A DNA stretch of 64,000 nucleotides from Candidatus Aquicultor sp. (GCA_036504445.1 DASXVE010000009.1:25113-89112); one strand, 5' to 3'; positions 54,831 to 63,362 are shown, counted from the stretch's first letter. The notes: generated by a model from the sequence alone, not told the origin. Numbers and translations: made by a program.

Positions 54831-55889
54831 ATGATTAAAGCCAGAAAAGTTGTTTTTTTAGCTTTAGCGCTATGTATGATGTTGAGTTTAATGACAACAG
54901 GTGCCGTAGCGCAAAGTAGCAACAGCCCGTATAAGTACAAAATCACCCCTGACTCACAAGATTGGGCCAAGTACAAACCTTATGAATTATTTGAGCTAAC
55001 GAATATACCGGAAATCACTGTAAAAAACATGAGTACAGCAGAACTCGTCTCAACTGTGATGGATTATCCATTTCTCGGCGATATTTTTGCTTTTGATAGT
55101 ATTGACGATGGCATAGCGGCTGTAAGTGAAAGATTCTCTGGTTTGAAAGAACTTATGAGCAGAAAAGATGCGGGCAGCTGCCTGTTCAACGAGTATGAGG
55201 CAATAGAACAAAATGTGACTGCAAATCCCAAAAATGATAAAAATAAAACCATTATGAAAGAAATGATCGTTGAAGAGCTACTTTCTCAACCTGCCGTTTT
55301 TAAACAATTAAGTGAAGTCCAGGTTAGCTCGATCATCGGCTTATCAAACGTACTTTCTGAAGAACTAGGTGTAACTAAAATTGGCGCCGACAGAAAATCT
55401 CCTTTTTCTGTAGCAGCCGCCGTAACTGCTAGTTACCTGTATTACACCGTATATACACCCAAGGGTAGCGCCGTATCGGTCTTCGCAAGAGGAGAAGAGC
55501 TGACTCCCGCACAAAAGTCTGCTATGGATTCTGAAATGGCTAGTAGGTATCCTGGCGCAACTAGGCTCCAATCCGCTACCACAAACTATAACTGCCATTC
55601 GTATGCATGGTACTGGCAATCAACTTCCAACGCATACTGGATGAATGACCCTTCAAAATATATGTCAGACGGTAGTTATATAAAGGTCGGCTTTTTGCCA
55701 ACGGCAGCGGGTCAAAAATTGTATTATCCTGTTACAGGAGGGCATTCTGCAGTTGTTTACTCAACCGCCTCAAGTATCTGGAACGTGGTGTTAACCTCTA
55801 AATGGGGGGCATATGGTCTATATAGACACAAATACGGTATAGACCCGTACGGTAACGGTGCGCTGGCATTAACTAGCTGGAGACGTTAA
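54831..55889 (+). CDS. Secreted protein with a C-H-S-Y motif, possible cysteine peptidase-like fold
   Basis: The 352-residue protein has a signal peptide (VVFLALALCMMLSLMTTGAV) and a helical first half. The C-terminal 120 residues contain NYNCHSYAWYWQST, a GGHSAVVYS and a LTSKWGAYGLYRHK. Secreted Firmicute proteins share this C-H-S-Y/H-S-A/SKWG pattern, which resembles a papain-type Cys-His arrangement, but activity is unproven. CAAGGAGTG precedes ATG 54831. Confidence 0.65.
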   Translation: MIKARKVVFLALALCMMLSLMTTGAVAQSSNSPYKYKITPDSQDWAKYKPYELFELTNIPEITVKNMSTAELVSTVMDYPFLGDIFAFDSIDDGIAAVSERFSGLKELMSRKDAGSCLFNEYEAIEQNVTANPKNDKNKTIMKEMIVEELLSQPAVFKQLSEVQVSSIIGLSNVLSEELGVTKIGADRKSPFSVAAAVTASYLYYTVYTPKGSAVSVFARGEELTPAQKSAMDSEMASRYPGATRLQSATTNYNCHSYAWYWQSTSNAYWMNDPSKYMSDGSYIKVGFLPTAAGQKLYYPVTGGHSAVVYSTASSIWNVVLTSKWGAYGLYRHKYGIDPYGNGALALTSWRR

Positions 55890-55964
55890 TCACCCTTAAA
55901 TGTAACCAGATGCAATCGATGACCAGCTTTAAGATCTGATCTAAAGTGTAATATTTTAGGTAAT

Positions 55965-56015
55965 AAGCCCGGGTCTGAGTGGGAAACCGTTGAATTTGCC
56001 ACAAGTCCCGGGCTT
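55965..56015 (+). other. Stem-loop in the gap after the secreted-protein gene
   Basis: AAGCCCGGG (55965-55973) pairs perfectly with CCCGGGCTT (56007-56015) around a 33-base region with an inner GTGG/CCAC pairing. There is no T-run, so it is either a weak terminator or a structured RNA. Nothing else is seen between 55890 and 56219. Confidence 0.4.
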
Positions 56016-56219
56016 TACCGAATTTCTTTATTAAAAACAATTTGCCATTTTACAACCGTCAACTGAGCAACACACGAAAACATAATAGCTTTTGGTAATA
56101 GCATTGGTTTAAGATTATATGCAGATTCTACAAGATAACAAAATTGCCAGCGTCTTAATAGCGAACATGTACCTTACTAAGAAAAACTCAAATGTATTGA
56201 TTTTGAGGAGCGCTAAATT

Positions 56220-57044
56220 ATGAACTCAGAAACTAAGAACATCATTGCGTATAAAAAGCCGATATTCTGGATGAGCATCTTGTCTGTAATCGGTGTCATA
56301 GGAATAGGATATTTTCTCTTCGCTAATCGTAATATTAATACGAGTAGCGATAAAATAGTATGGGCCGATGCGCTCTCTGAAAACGAGGTAAAATCTATTG
56401 AAATGGTGCTGTCGCCGGCAGATCGGACTACTCAATATAAAAAATTCCCCGACTCGGAATTTAGCTCAATAATAAAAATCGTAAACGCAAGCAAGGGACA
56501 AAAGGTAAGCCCTCCTGACGAACTTGGAAGTACAAGAACGTTTTATATAACCACAAAGGATGGCGTCGTTCATACCTATCAAAATCTAAGCAACACGTAC
56601 CTGGTTATTGATGATGAGTATTATAGGGCGGATAAAGCATGGCTCAATAACAGTTTTAGGGCTTTTAAGGGCAACGCTTCTCTTCCCGCCGGTTTCTTTG
56701 AACGTGTTTCAGGAATCAGCTCAACGTACGATTTAGTGAAGTTGGGCAAGAACGGGAACGTATTAGCTTCGCTTTCCTCAGTGACAGGTAAAAACAAACA
56801 GCTTGCCGAAGATATCGTGTTTAAGGCTATGGCTGCATCCTCAATCGATCCTGCCAAGGATATTGCGTCGGTTGATGAGTACTATATGGTAAGACAAATT
56901 CTAGCGAAAAACAACTCGAAAGAGACTCATATGTACTATCTTTTTGCACTGGCAGATGGCTATTACTTGCAAAGCGACAAAGAGAAGTCATGCGTAAAGA
57001 TAGACGCGGAACTATGTAGCCGTATACGACATGCTTTTCAGTAA
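56220..57044 (+). CDS. Membrane-anchored protein of unknown function
   Basis: The 274-residue protein has a short cytoplasmic start, one membrane segment (IFWMSILSVIGVIGIGYFLF) and an extracellular body with a KDGVVHTYQNLSNTYLVIDD strand-rich region. I do not recognise a family. TGAGGAGCG precedes the ATG. It follows the secreted CHSY protein and precedes a small overlapping frame. Confidence 0.6.
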   Translation: MNSETKNIIAYKKPIFWMSILSVIGVIGIGYFLFANRNINTSSDKIVWADALSENEVKSIEMVLSPADRTTQYKKFPDSEFSSIIKIVNASKGQKVSPPDELGSTRTFYITTKDGVVHTYQNLSNTYLVIDDEYYRADKAWLNNSFRAFKGNASLPAGFFERVSGISSTYDLVKLGKNGNVLASLSSVTGKNKQLAEDIVFKAMAASSIDPAKDIASVDEYYMVRQILAKNNSKETHMYYLFALADGYYLQSDKEKSCVKIDAELCSRIRHAFQ

Positions 57045-57156
57045 GGCTCACTTACATTTTGACCCTGAGACAATCGACAAATTGTCAAAGATGCAAGCAC
57101 GGGTTGATATTGACCTTTATGCCGAAGGTCCCGATTACCCTTACAGCGATGACTAA
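57031..57156 (+). CDS. Possible 41-residue protein overlapping the preceding gene
   Basis: A frame starting at ATG 57031, inside the last codons of the preceding gene, encodes MLFSKAHLHFDPETIDKLSK and continues to YAEGPDYPYSDD. There is no ribosome site, but translation could be coupled by the 14-base overlap. Composition is protein-like. It may instead be a fragment. Confidence 0.35.
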   Translation: MLFSKAHLHFDPETIDKLSKMQARVDIDLYAEGPDYPYSDD

Positions 57157-57188
57157 GAGCCCATCATGCACTTGCATATGAGCACAAC

Positions 57189-57280
57189 TGCTCCAAAAGT
57201 TCGAAGATAGTCCGATCCGGGGATGAATTTTCAGGGCGCATAAAGTCACATGATAAAACCGCTTTGTAGAGCGGTTTTTC
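57189..57280 (+). repeat. tRNA 3'-end-like fragment with terminator (copy 4)
   Basis: CTGCTCCAAAAGTTCGAA then CCGATCCGGGGATGAATTTT is followed by the hairpin AAAACCGCT/AGCGGTTTT (57255-57263/57270-57278). The first part matches copy 7 at 62019; the second part matches copy 6 at 61275, including the downstream GGTATTGTTATGGGGTACG. Confidence 0.6.
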
Positions 57281-57448
57281 GTATATCCGGGTATTGTTAT
57301 GGGGTACGGTTATGGGTCGGATCTAGTTAGAGCTTTATAGTCTTGATTCACGCCTACTATTTCTTTGGCGTACTTTCGCAATAAGAGCTATAATTAAATC
57401 AATCGCTGAACAAACATAAAACATATGTTAGGGCAAAGGGAGGAACAC

Positions 57449-58564
57449 ATGGCATTCACAAGAGCCTTATATTATCCGTGGATTGATATAAGGTATGACG
57501 GATGGATAAAGAGTGCCTCGCTCTACTGGGACACAATACAAACTATTGTTCCCCAGTCAATCTCATGCCCTTACTCTGGTGATGTTGCGCAAGCTTTTGA
57601 AGATGAAGGTATTCTTCAACCCTTGAGAGTGCGCTCAGATATGGTTGAGATTGAGGACTTGACAGAGGATGTCCTGAAGTTTTTGAATAGCCCAGAAGCC
57701 GCAAATATCTTCCTTCACACTGATACCCAGCGATACGCACATATCCATCCAGAAAAACTCCCGGAAACCGTAAGAAGGTTGTCATCAATTCATCCAGAAA
57801 AACTCCCCAATCGAGTACGTGATATCATCGAAAACATTGGGCTCGGTCGCGAGAATAAAGGCTGGCTTGAAGTAGATGAAAGTTTTGCAGATTTTTATAT
57901 GACCTTATTGGCAACAAAGCTCTCTGAAAGATTGGGAATCGCCCTTTTAACAGAAAATGCTTCACCTCACAGACTAAGCCTTAGCGCTCGAACGGATTCA
58001 GGACTATCAACTGTGGTCCAAGAAAGCGACAGGTATGAAGGCTGGTATGGATATCGAGGAAGGAGGCAAAATATACCTCGGGAGCTAACACAAGGCATGA
58101 TGGTAGATCTGATAGTCGAGAAAATAGGGCTTGATCGTGATACGCCTATCGAGAAGATACTAGAGTTCCGGAAGATCCATAAATCAGAGATCGGTCGCTT
58201 TAGAAAACAAGTCGAGGAATTAACAAAAGATATTCCAGACGAACTTGAAATAGATGCATTACGCCAGCACCTAAAAGACAAGTATGTAAATGAAGTAGAG
58301 CCGGCTATAGAAGATTTGAAACGCGCTCTTTCTGGTAGTCGTATAAAGTGGCTAACAAATAGCTGGATGAGGGTTTCGTTTCTTTCAGCCGGTTCTTCTT
58401 CAGTCCTAGTCGGAATGGGGCTTGATGTTCCAAACGCATTGCTAGTTGGTGCAGGCATTTCGCTCGTTGGTATGGGCGTGTTATTCAATGAAGAGAAACG
58501 AGACATTATTAGAGGTAACCCATATGCATATATTCTAGCTATGGAACGAGAGCAATGGATATAA
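57449..58564 (+). CDS. DUF6236-like protein with C-terminal membrane segments
   Basis: The 371-residue protein begins MAFTRALYYPWIDIRYDGWI, and next comes LYWDTIQTIVP. That start is characteristic of DUF6236-type proteins found in phage-related and accessory loci. A coiled region (residues about 220-300) precedes two hydrophobic segments near the end (SFLSAGSSSVLVGMGL, LLVGAGISLVGMGVL). GGGAGGAACAC precedes ATG 57449. No partner gene is adjacent. A role in defence is possible but unproven. Confidence 0.6.
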   Translation: MAFTRALYYPWIDIRYDGWIKSASLYWDTIQTIVPQSISCPYSGDVAQAFEDEGILQPLRVRSDMVEIEDLTEDVLKFLNSPEAANIFLHTDTQRYAHIHPEKLPETVRRLSSIHPEKLPNRVRDIIENIGLGRENKGWLEVDESFADFYMTLLATKLSERLGIALLTENASPHRLSLSARTDSGLSTVVQESDRYEGWYGYRGRRQNIPRELTQGMMVDLIVEKIGLDRDTPIEKILEFRKIHKSEIGRFRKQVEELTKDIPDELEIDALRQHLKDKYVNEVEPAIEDLKRALSGSRIKWLTNSWMRVSFLSAGSSSVLVGMGLDVPNALLVGAGISLVGMGVLFNEEKRDIIRGNPYAYILAMEREQWI

Positions 58565-58611
58565 ACCGCCGACAATAACATCAAATCGGACAGCAAAAAG
58601 CAGAACGAGGG

Positions 58612-58663
58612 TTTTTAGACAACCAGACTTGCATTTTAGACACGAGAACCTGCTTTTTAGACA
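58612..58663 (+). repeat. TTTTAGACA-type array, three sites at 21-bp period (array 3)
   Basis: TTTTTAGACA (ends 58621), TTTTAGACA (ends 58642) and TTTTTAGACA (ends 58663) are spaced exactly 21 bases apart. It lies 47 bases after the DUF6236-like gene. All sites point the same way as in the other arrays. The remaining gap to 58886 has no gene. Confidence 0.65.
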
Positions 58664-58886
58664 AGGTCTATATCAAGCCTTCGCCTTCCAATGTACGCTT
58701 AATTTATGAGGCAGGCTAAGTGTGTTGTCCTGCCACATAAGATTTAAGAGGCCACTTAGTTGCTCAGAACAGCACAAACAAGAGATGGTTGGATTTTGAA
58801 ATATAGCTAATTTCTACTGTTTAAGACGGTAGTTTTTGGAAGTCAAATGGCAAGTAATGTTAGCAGCAAAATGAGAGGAGCATGTT

Positions 58887-59132
58887 ATGAAAAAGGTCTA
58901 GCTTTACTTCTTGCAGTAATTTTGGTTTTTGGCCTCAGCGGGAGCGCTTTTGCCAAGCCGGCTTCATCCACTGGGTTGGCAGAAAAGGTTAAGGTAAGAA
59001 ATGATGCTCTCGTGCATCTCTACAGGATATTTCTATCTTGGTTTTGAATATATAGCTAGTTGCACTCTGCAAGACTATAATGAGGATATCCGGGTGAGCG
59101 TAACAAGGGATGGTACGGTATATAAGAATTAG
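58887..59132 (+). pseudogene. Small secreted protein gene with two frameshifts
   Basis: AGAGGAG precedes ATG 58887, but ATGAAAAAGGTC runs into TAG after four codons. Adding one A to the A5 run would give a normal signal peptide (KGLALLLAVILVFGLSGSAF, AKP). A second shift near 59000-59020 is needed to reach STGYFYLGFEYIASC and the end TVYKN. The gene appears inactivated, or its first shift is a homopolymer error. Confidence 0.55.
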
Positions 59133-59144
59133 GAAATGGTTGGG

Positions 59145-59255
59145 ATGGTAAAATCGCTAAAGTATGTACTTATCGTCGTGGGCATAATAGTTGTGTTAAT
59201 AGTAGTATCTATGCTAGTTATCCTAGCAATGAATATTGGCATAGTAAGAAGATAA
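59145..59255 (+). CDS. Small single-pass membrane protein
   Basis: The frame encodes 36 residues: MVKSLKYV, then a hydrophobic helix LIVVGIIVVLIVVSMLVILA, then NIGIVRR. AGGA lies ten bases upstream; an ATG at 59136 is too close to it. It follows the broken secreted gene by 12 bases. Confidence 0.4.
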   Translation: MVKSLKYVLIVVGIIVVLIVVSMLVILAMNIGIVRR

Positions 59256-59446
59256 AAGGGTTGACGATAGAGGCAACTGCCTGATATGGTGGACGCCCCT
59301 ATTTTTATTTCTCAAAGCACAAAGGTGCAATGACCGTACCCCTTTTAGGGTGCCACTGAAAAGTTCGTGTTTTTAAGCAATTGACCGTCACCCAGAAACT
59401 TTACGCCCGCACCTAGGATAATTCCGCCTCCAAACCTCGCTTAACT

Positions 59447-59534
59447 AATCAAACTGACAATATCTTGCAATAGTTGGAATAAGTAACTATCCGGGGAGCA
59501 CTGGTAAAAAATGGCTCGTTAGAGCCATTTTTCA
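59447..59534 (+). repeat. tRNA 3'-end-like fragment with terminator (copy 5)
   Basis: AATCAAACTGACAATATC, TAGTTGGAATAAGTAA and TATCCGGGGAGCACTGG lead into the hairpin AAAAATGGCTC/GAGCCATTTTT (59507-59517/59522-59532). It matches copy 3 around the acceptor-like end and hairpin, and copies 2 and 6 upstream of it. Confidence 0.65.
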
Positions 59535-59668
59535 TTTATGCTTCTTATGATGTCTATGGTTACGGCTTCTGGTCGCCCAGGAAAGAGCATGACATAATTT
59601 GTAATCACCGGGCGCCGTCTCAGTATCTCCACAACCCCTCCATTAGCTGTCTAATAGAGCAACGCCTT

Positions 59669-59697
59669 CTTAGACACGGTTTCTTCCTTTTCAGACA
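59669..59697 (+). repeat. TTTTAGACA-type array, 21-bp period (array 4)
   Basis: CTTCTTAGACA (ending 59676) and CTTTTCAGACA (ending 59697) repeat at 21 bases with linker CGGTTTCTTC. The distance from copy 5 is nearly the same as that between copy 3 and array 2. Confidence 0.6.
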
Positions 59698-59852
59698 CGG
59701 TTACTGGTTTAGCACTGCATGTTCTTGTAAACTTATACTGACAGGCCATATGACAATCATTTAGTATATGCTGGTCCTAACCAAGCAGCGTAATATATGG
59801 TATCAATTGGCATATCGGCGCCACGATTAGGCCATAAGGAGGCGACGCTCTT

Positions 59853-59918
59853 ATGAAGTTGAAAAGAATCATTTTAGAGGAGGTGAGGACGGTAATGAAA
59901 AATGCTACCCCCCAATGA
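59853..59918 (+). other. Short frame and stem in a 900-base region with few genes
   Basis: After AAGGAGGCG, ATG 59853 opens 21 codons (MKLKRIILEEVRTVMKNATPQ minus its stop). Its 3' end runs into AATGACCCCGAATAAGAGAA (59916-59935), which resembles the tandem unit at 46260-46280. GCTACCC (59903-59909) and GGGTAGC (59967-59973) could pair. Otherwise 59256-60089 shows only copy 5 and array 4. Confidence 0.3.
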
Positions 59919-60089
59919 CCCCGAATAAGAGAAGCGACCTACCTAAAGGAATATTAGAGGGTAGCAAGATTAGTTTAGCATATGATACTTGCTAAAATTA
60001 AATTGATTTATGACCAAAGGAAACAGAGTGATTATGGGAAACAATCGAGCCTTAAGATTTTAGGTGTAATGATATAAGGGAGGGTGGTT

Positions 60090-60182
60090 TTGAACGTGAA
60101 GCGAGTATTTGTATTGATTTTAAGAAGAGCAATAAATGTTATATTTCAAAACCTGACCCCCATCACAAAGAGGAGGAAGTAA
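60090..60182 (+). CDS. Possible 30-residue leader peptide
   Basis: GGGAGGGTGG precedes TTG 60090, which opens LNVKRVFVLILRRAINVIFQ and ends in TAA that overlaps the next ATG (TAATG). The arrangement suggests translational coupling to the following gene. It also resembles the cut-off start of a signal peptide, so it may be a remnant. Confidence 0.35.
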   Translation: MNVKRVFVLILRRAINVIFQNLTPITKRRK

Positions 60183-60623
60183 TGAGACGAATTTCGCGTA
60201 AGGCAGCTATCACTTTTGCCCTTTCGGTGGTGCTGTTATTCGTCATCGTCGTGTCGGCGCTCGCGGGAACTGCCTACAGCAGCTACTACAACTTCACTGA
60301 CGGGAGCTTACGGTTACAGAAACAGAGCGACAGTCGTCACCGACACATCCGGTGCTAAAGCCTCTACTTACATCGGCGCCTATCCTTCGGCGACTCGGCC
60401 AGCAGGCTGGTACGGCGCTCTCGGCCGACTGTATAATGATGCGGGTACTCTTGTGCTGGATTCAGGTTATGTGTACAACGCAATACCAGGCACAGGCTTA
60501 CAGAACTGGACAGCATACTGGACCGTAAGAGACACCTATTATAGCTATGGGGTCAGCAAATCATGGACGGGTAGCGAATATCATGGTCACGCAACCATGA
60601 CGAGTCCGTACCAATCTTATTAG
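60182..60623 (+). pseudogene. Secreted protein gene with one frameshift
   Basis: ATG 60182, after GAGGAGGAAG, starts a signal peptide (AAITFALSVVLLFVIVVSAL) and SSYYNFT. Near 60300 the frame must shift by one to continue GAYGYRNRATVVTDTSGAKA and on to WTGSEYHGHATMTSPYQSY. Without the shift it stops at 60356. The sequence is more GC-rich than its neighbours. Secreted proteins of this style occur in Firmicutes, often near bacteriocin-like genes; function unknown. It forms a pair with the gene at 60640. Confidence 0.6.
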
Positions 60624-60639
60624 AGTGGAGGTGGGTTAC

Positions 60640-61032
60640 ATGAAGAGGAAGCATGTACTGGTTATCGGAATCATAGCACTTATGGCGGTGCTTGGCGCCG
60701 CATCGTTCGCAATCGCCGTGAACGCCAATCTGGGTGGGTCGACTGCCTGGCCCAAGAACGAGCAAGGTGTGACTTACGGCTCGGGGCTGGATGCAAAGTC
60801 ACTCGAGGATGAGCCCGATTTGATTCGCGTTGAAGCCACGAACGGCAAAGAGGGTTACGCGTACCGCACTGACCTGGAGGGCCCAGATCCCAGCTCGCCC
60901 GCTGCGGCGGTCGCTCAACAGAAAGCCAGAGGGGGTAAGCCCCGTGTTATTCCCGTATACGAGGTGGATGGCGTCACACAGATAGGCGTTTTCTTGAGTG
61001 GGAATAGCGGGGAAACCCGGGTAATAAAGTAG
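60640..61032 (+). CDS. Exported small protein of unknown function
   Basis: The 130-residue protein has a signal peptide or anchor (VLVIGIIALMAVLGAASFAI) and a body containing NEQGVTYGSGLDAKSLEDEP, NGKEGYAYRTDLEGP and VYEVDGVTQIGVFL. The phrase YGS..D......PDLI recurs in a family of small exported proteins from Gram-positive bacteria, with no assigned role. GGAGGTGGG precedes ATG 60640. It follows the frameshifted secreted gene by 16 bases. Confidence 0.6.
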   Translation: MKRKHVLVIGIIALMAVLGAASFAIAVNANLGGSTAWPKNEQGVTYGSGLDAKSLEDEPDLIRVEATNGKEGYAYRTDLEGPDPSSPAAAVAQQKARGGKPRVIPVYEVDGVTQIGVFLSGNSGETRVIK

Positions 61033-61226
61033 TGTACTAGGTCGATATAATGTGCCGAAGCCCTGGCGTATAGCTGGGGCTTTGCTAGTCCCTATACCGC
61101 ACCACAGGCGCACATATCTCGGTATAGTGATTAACCCAAAAACTATATAATCCGCATCTAGAGAAGTTTGATTAGGGAAAAGTAGGAGGGGCGTGTTAAG
61201 AATTCTCCAGATTTCTCTCGTAATAC

Positions 61227-61342
61227 CTAAGCAATCAAACTGGCAATTTCAGACAGAAGTTGGAATAAATGCGAATCCGGGGATGGATTTTCAGGTACAA
61301 ATTCGATTATGAAATAACCGCTTTGTAGAGCGGTTATTCTGC
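61227..61342 (+). repeat. tRNA 3'-end-like fragment with terminator (copy 6)
   Basis: TACCTAAGCAATCAAACTGG, GTTGGAATAAATGCGAATCC and GGGGATGGATTTTCAGG are followed by the hairpin AATAACCGCT/AGCGGTTATT (61313-61322/61329-61338) and TCTGCTTTT. It matches copy 2 throughout and copy 4 in its second half. Nothing else is seen between 61033 and 61420. Confidence 0.6.
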
Positions 61343-61420
61343 TTTTAGGGTATTGTTATGGGGTACGACTACAGAACGAATCCTCTTAATAAGTTACATC
61401 ATCGGTGTTACTATAAAGTA

Positions 61421-62008
61421 ATGGTAAATAAGCAAATCTTCGATGTAGTAAAATATCCAGCCATCGGTGTCTGCGGGCTTACTTGTGTTTTATGTCCGGA
61501 TCATAACCGGGAGACCGAAAGCAGATGCCCCGGCTGTAAAACGGAGTTTCGGTTTGGCGCGGCCTGTCCCATACTGCGCTGTGCTCTGAAGAACAGGGGC
61601 GTTGAGTTTTGCTGGGATTGCCCGAAAGGTGAAACTTGCGAGAAATGGCAAAACCACCGGGAAGTCAGTAAGATTCACGATTCGTTTATCTGCTATCAGA
61701 AGCTCGAAGACAATATCTCTTTTATTAAGAAGTGTGGAGTAAGCGCTTTTGAAAAAGTACAAAATGAGCGGGCACAGCTCCTAAAAGCGCTATTAAATGA
61801 ATTTAATGAGGGCCGCTCGAAAAGCTATTATTGCATAGTGGCGACTATTCTCGACATAGAAGAGTTGAAAGAAGCCTTTGCTGTGGCAAGAGTCAAATCA
61901 GCGAATCTAGATATTAAAGGCAAAGCGAAATTAATGCATGCAACCATTGATAATATAGCTCAGAATAATGGTTACATAATTAAACTGAGAAGCGCCAAAT
62001 CTAAATAA
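61421..62008 (+). CDS. DUF3795-type cysteine-rich protein
   Basis: The 195-residue protein has the DUF3795 pattern: an N-terminal CGLTCVLCPDHN, CPGCKTEF, CPILRCALKNRGVEFCWDCP and CEKW, together a cysteine-rich metal-binding module. A helical C-terminal region of about 100 residues follows. The family is common in anaerobes and has no known function. ATG 61421 begins the conserved part; the upstream extension overlaps the repeat, and there is no clear ribosome site. Confidence 0.7.
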   Translation: MVNKQIFDVVKYPAIGVCGLTCVLCPDHNRETESRCPGCKTEFRFGAACPILRCALKNRGVEFCWDCPKGETCEKWQNHREVSKIHDSFICYQKLEDNISFIKKCGVSAFEKVQNERAQLLKALLNEFNEGRSKSYYCIVATILDIEELKEAFAVARVKSANLDIKGKAKLMHATIDNIAQNNGYIIKLRSAKSK

Positions 62009-62018
62009 CTAAGATTAG

Positions 62019-62100
62019 TTGCTCCAAAAGTTCGAATAACGACCGATCCGGGGAGCAAATATGGAAGATTATGGCTTTGCTAAACCATAATCTTTTTTTT
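62019..62100 (+). repeat. tRNA 3'-end-like fragment with terminator (copy 7)
   Basis: TTGCTCCAAAAGTTCGAA then CCGATCCGGGGAGCA (ends 62057) is followed by the hairpin AGATTATGG/CCATAATCT (62066-62074/62085-62093) and eight T residues. It directly follows the DUF3795 gene. Confidence 0.6.
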
Positions 62101-62457
62101 ATCCCTTGCAGTATCTATAACAATAGGGATTACAAGAGACCGCTTTCTTATAACGTGCCTTTGAAATGCTCGCGTTTGTCCATGATGGCTCGGTCGTCGC
62201 CAAACTCCCTCTGGATTTCTCGTCCGCGACTAGAAACGGCTTCCTGAAATATTCGAGAATGTGCAGGACGACGCGTTTATGATTCAACAAACATATTCCA
62301 GCAACTGGCCCTGGAAAGCGCTCCTGGCATCATCTTGCAGTGAGTGGGATAATTAAAATGTACTTATTCGGTAAGTATTTATTGTGCGTTTGCGGCAAAC
62401 TAGATTGCATACAGCCAGAGAATGGTATTATCCGAAAACCAGATTTTGGAGGGGAAA
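62101..62457. other. Region without a recognised gene
   Basis: Short coding-like fragments are visible on the plus strand (for example HDGSVVAKLPLDFSSATRNG), but no intact gene and no structure that I can name. Confidence 0.3.
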
Positions 62458-63162
62458 ATGAAACAGGCGGCAATGGTACAAGCCAGAAAAGAACCGCAAG
62501 CACTTACGATGGTACAAAAAGCCCTGCTCGTCTGCGGCATCGTCTCCACGTTGCTGTACGCCGCTACCGACGTACTGGGGGGCATGCGATTGACAGGCTA
62601 CAGCCACCTCGACCAAATGGTGAGCGAGCTCAGCGCCGTCGGAGCTCCGACACGACCGCTTATGCTTGCTTCGGGCATCGTGTATGACACACTCGTGGTC
62701 GTATTCGGCATCGGCGTGTGGGCATTGGCCGGCAAGAAGCGCTCCCTACGAGTCTCGGCGATCGCACTGGTGGCATTCGGCGTCATCGGATGGCTGGGAT
62801 GGTTGGTTCCGATGAACGCGCGGGGAGCCGAGAGGTCTGCCACCGACCTCGGGCACCTAGTCTTCGGAATGGCGTCGGTTCTCTCGATGGTGCTGTTCAT
62901 CGGGTCCGGGTCCGGCGCAGACAGGAGATGGTTCCGTACCTATTCGATCCTGACGATCCTGGCCACCCTGGTCGCTGGCGCCTGGACGGGCACGCAGGCC
63001 GCCCGGATCGCCGCGGGGTTGCCGACGCCGTGGGGGGGAGCCATCGAGCGTGTGGCCGTCTATGGCCCGATGCTGTGGATACTCGTGCTCGCCACCGTCC
63101 TCTTGCGAGCTCAGAAGGAGCAGGAGACTTTGCCCGCAGCGGCACCTGAGAAGGCGGTTTGA
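62458..63162 (+). CDS. DUF998 family membrane protein
   Basis: The 234-residue protein has six hydrophobic segments and the DUF998 features GYSHLDQMVSELSAVGAPTR and DLGHLVFGMAS. GGAGGGGAAA precedes ATG 62458. The gene is clearly more GC-rich than everything around it, including the low-GC gene at 63363, which points to recent acquisition. Function unknown. Confidence 0.75.
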   Translation: MKQAAMVQARKEPQALTMVQKALLVCGIVSTLLYAATDVLGGMRLTGYSHLDQMVSELSAVGAPTRPLMLASGIVYDTLVVVFGIGVWALAGKKRSLRVSAIALVAFGVIGWLGWLVPMNARGAERSATDLGHLVFGMASVLSMVLFIGSGSGADRRWFRTYSILTILATLVAGAWTGTQAARIAAGLPTPWGGAIERVAVYGPMLWILVLATVLLRAQKEQETLPAAAPEKAV

Positions 63163-63204
63163 GATAGAGCTGCAAGTCTCGAATAGAAATGAGGGGAATG
63201 AGCC

Positions 63205-63342
63205 ATGACAGGAGTAGACGACCGCACTGCCTACTACGATGACACCAAACAGGAGACAACGATACAAACCGAAAGGAAGCCGGCGGAAGGGCATGAGGCG
63301 GAGCGCAGGAACCTACGCAAACGGTTTCCCGCCCCGACTTAG
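63205..63342 (+). CDS. Small 45-residue protein or fragment
   Basis: ATG 63205 after GAGGGGAATGAG opens MTGVDDRTAYYDDTKQETTI, then 25 charged residues to RFPAPT. It shares the high GC of the preceding DUF998 gene and lies 42 bases after it, so the two probably arrived together. It may be the start of a larger lost gene. Confidence 0.35.
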   Translation: MTGVDDRTAYYDDTKQETTIQTERKPAEGHEAERRNLRKRFPAPT

Positions 63343-63362
63343 AGTATTGGAGGGGGAAGAAT

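Noticed and set aside
44701..62100. CRISPR array made by the repeated motifs
   Set aside because: The repeats are separated by genes or by hundreds of bases, vary in sequence, and lack regular 30-40 base spacers; no cas genes are present.
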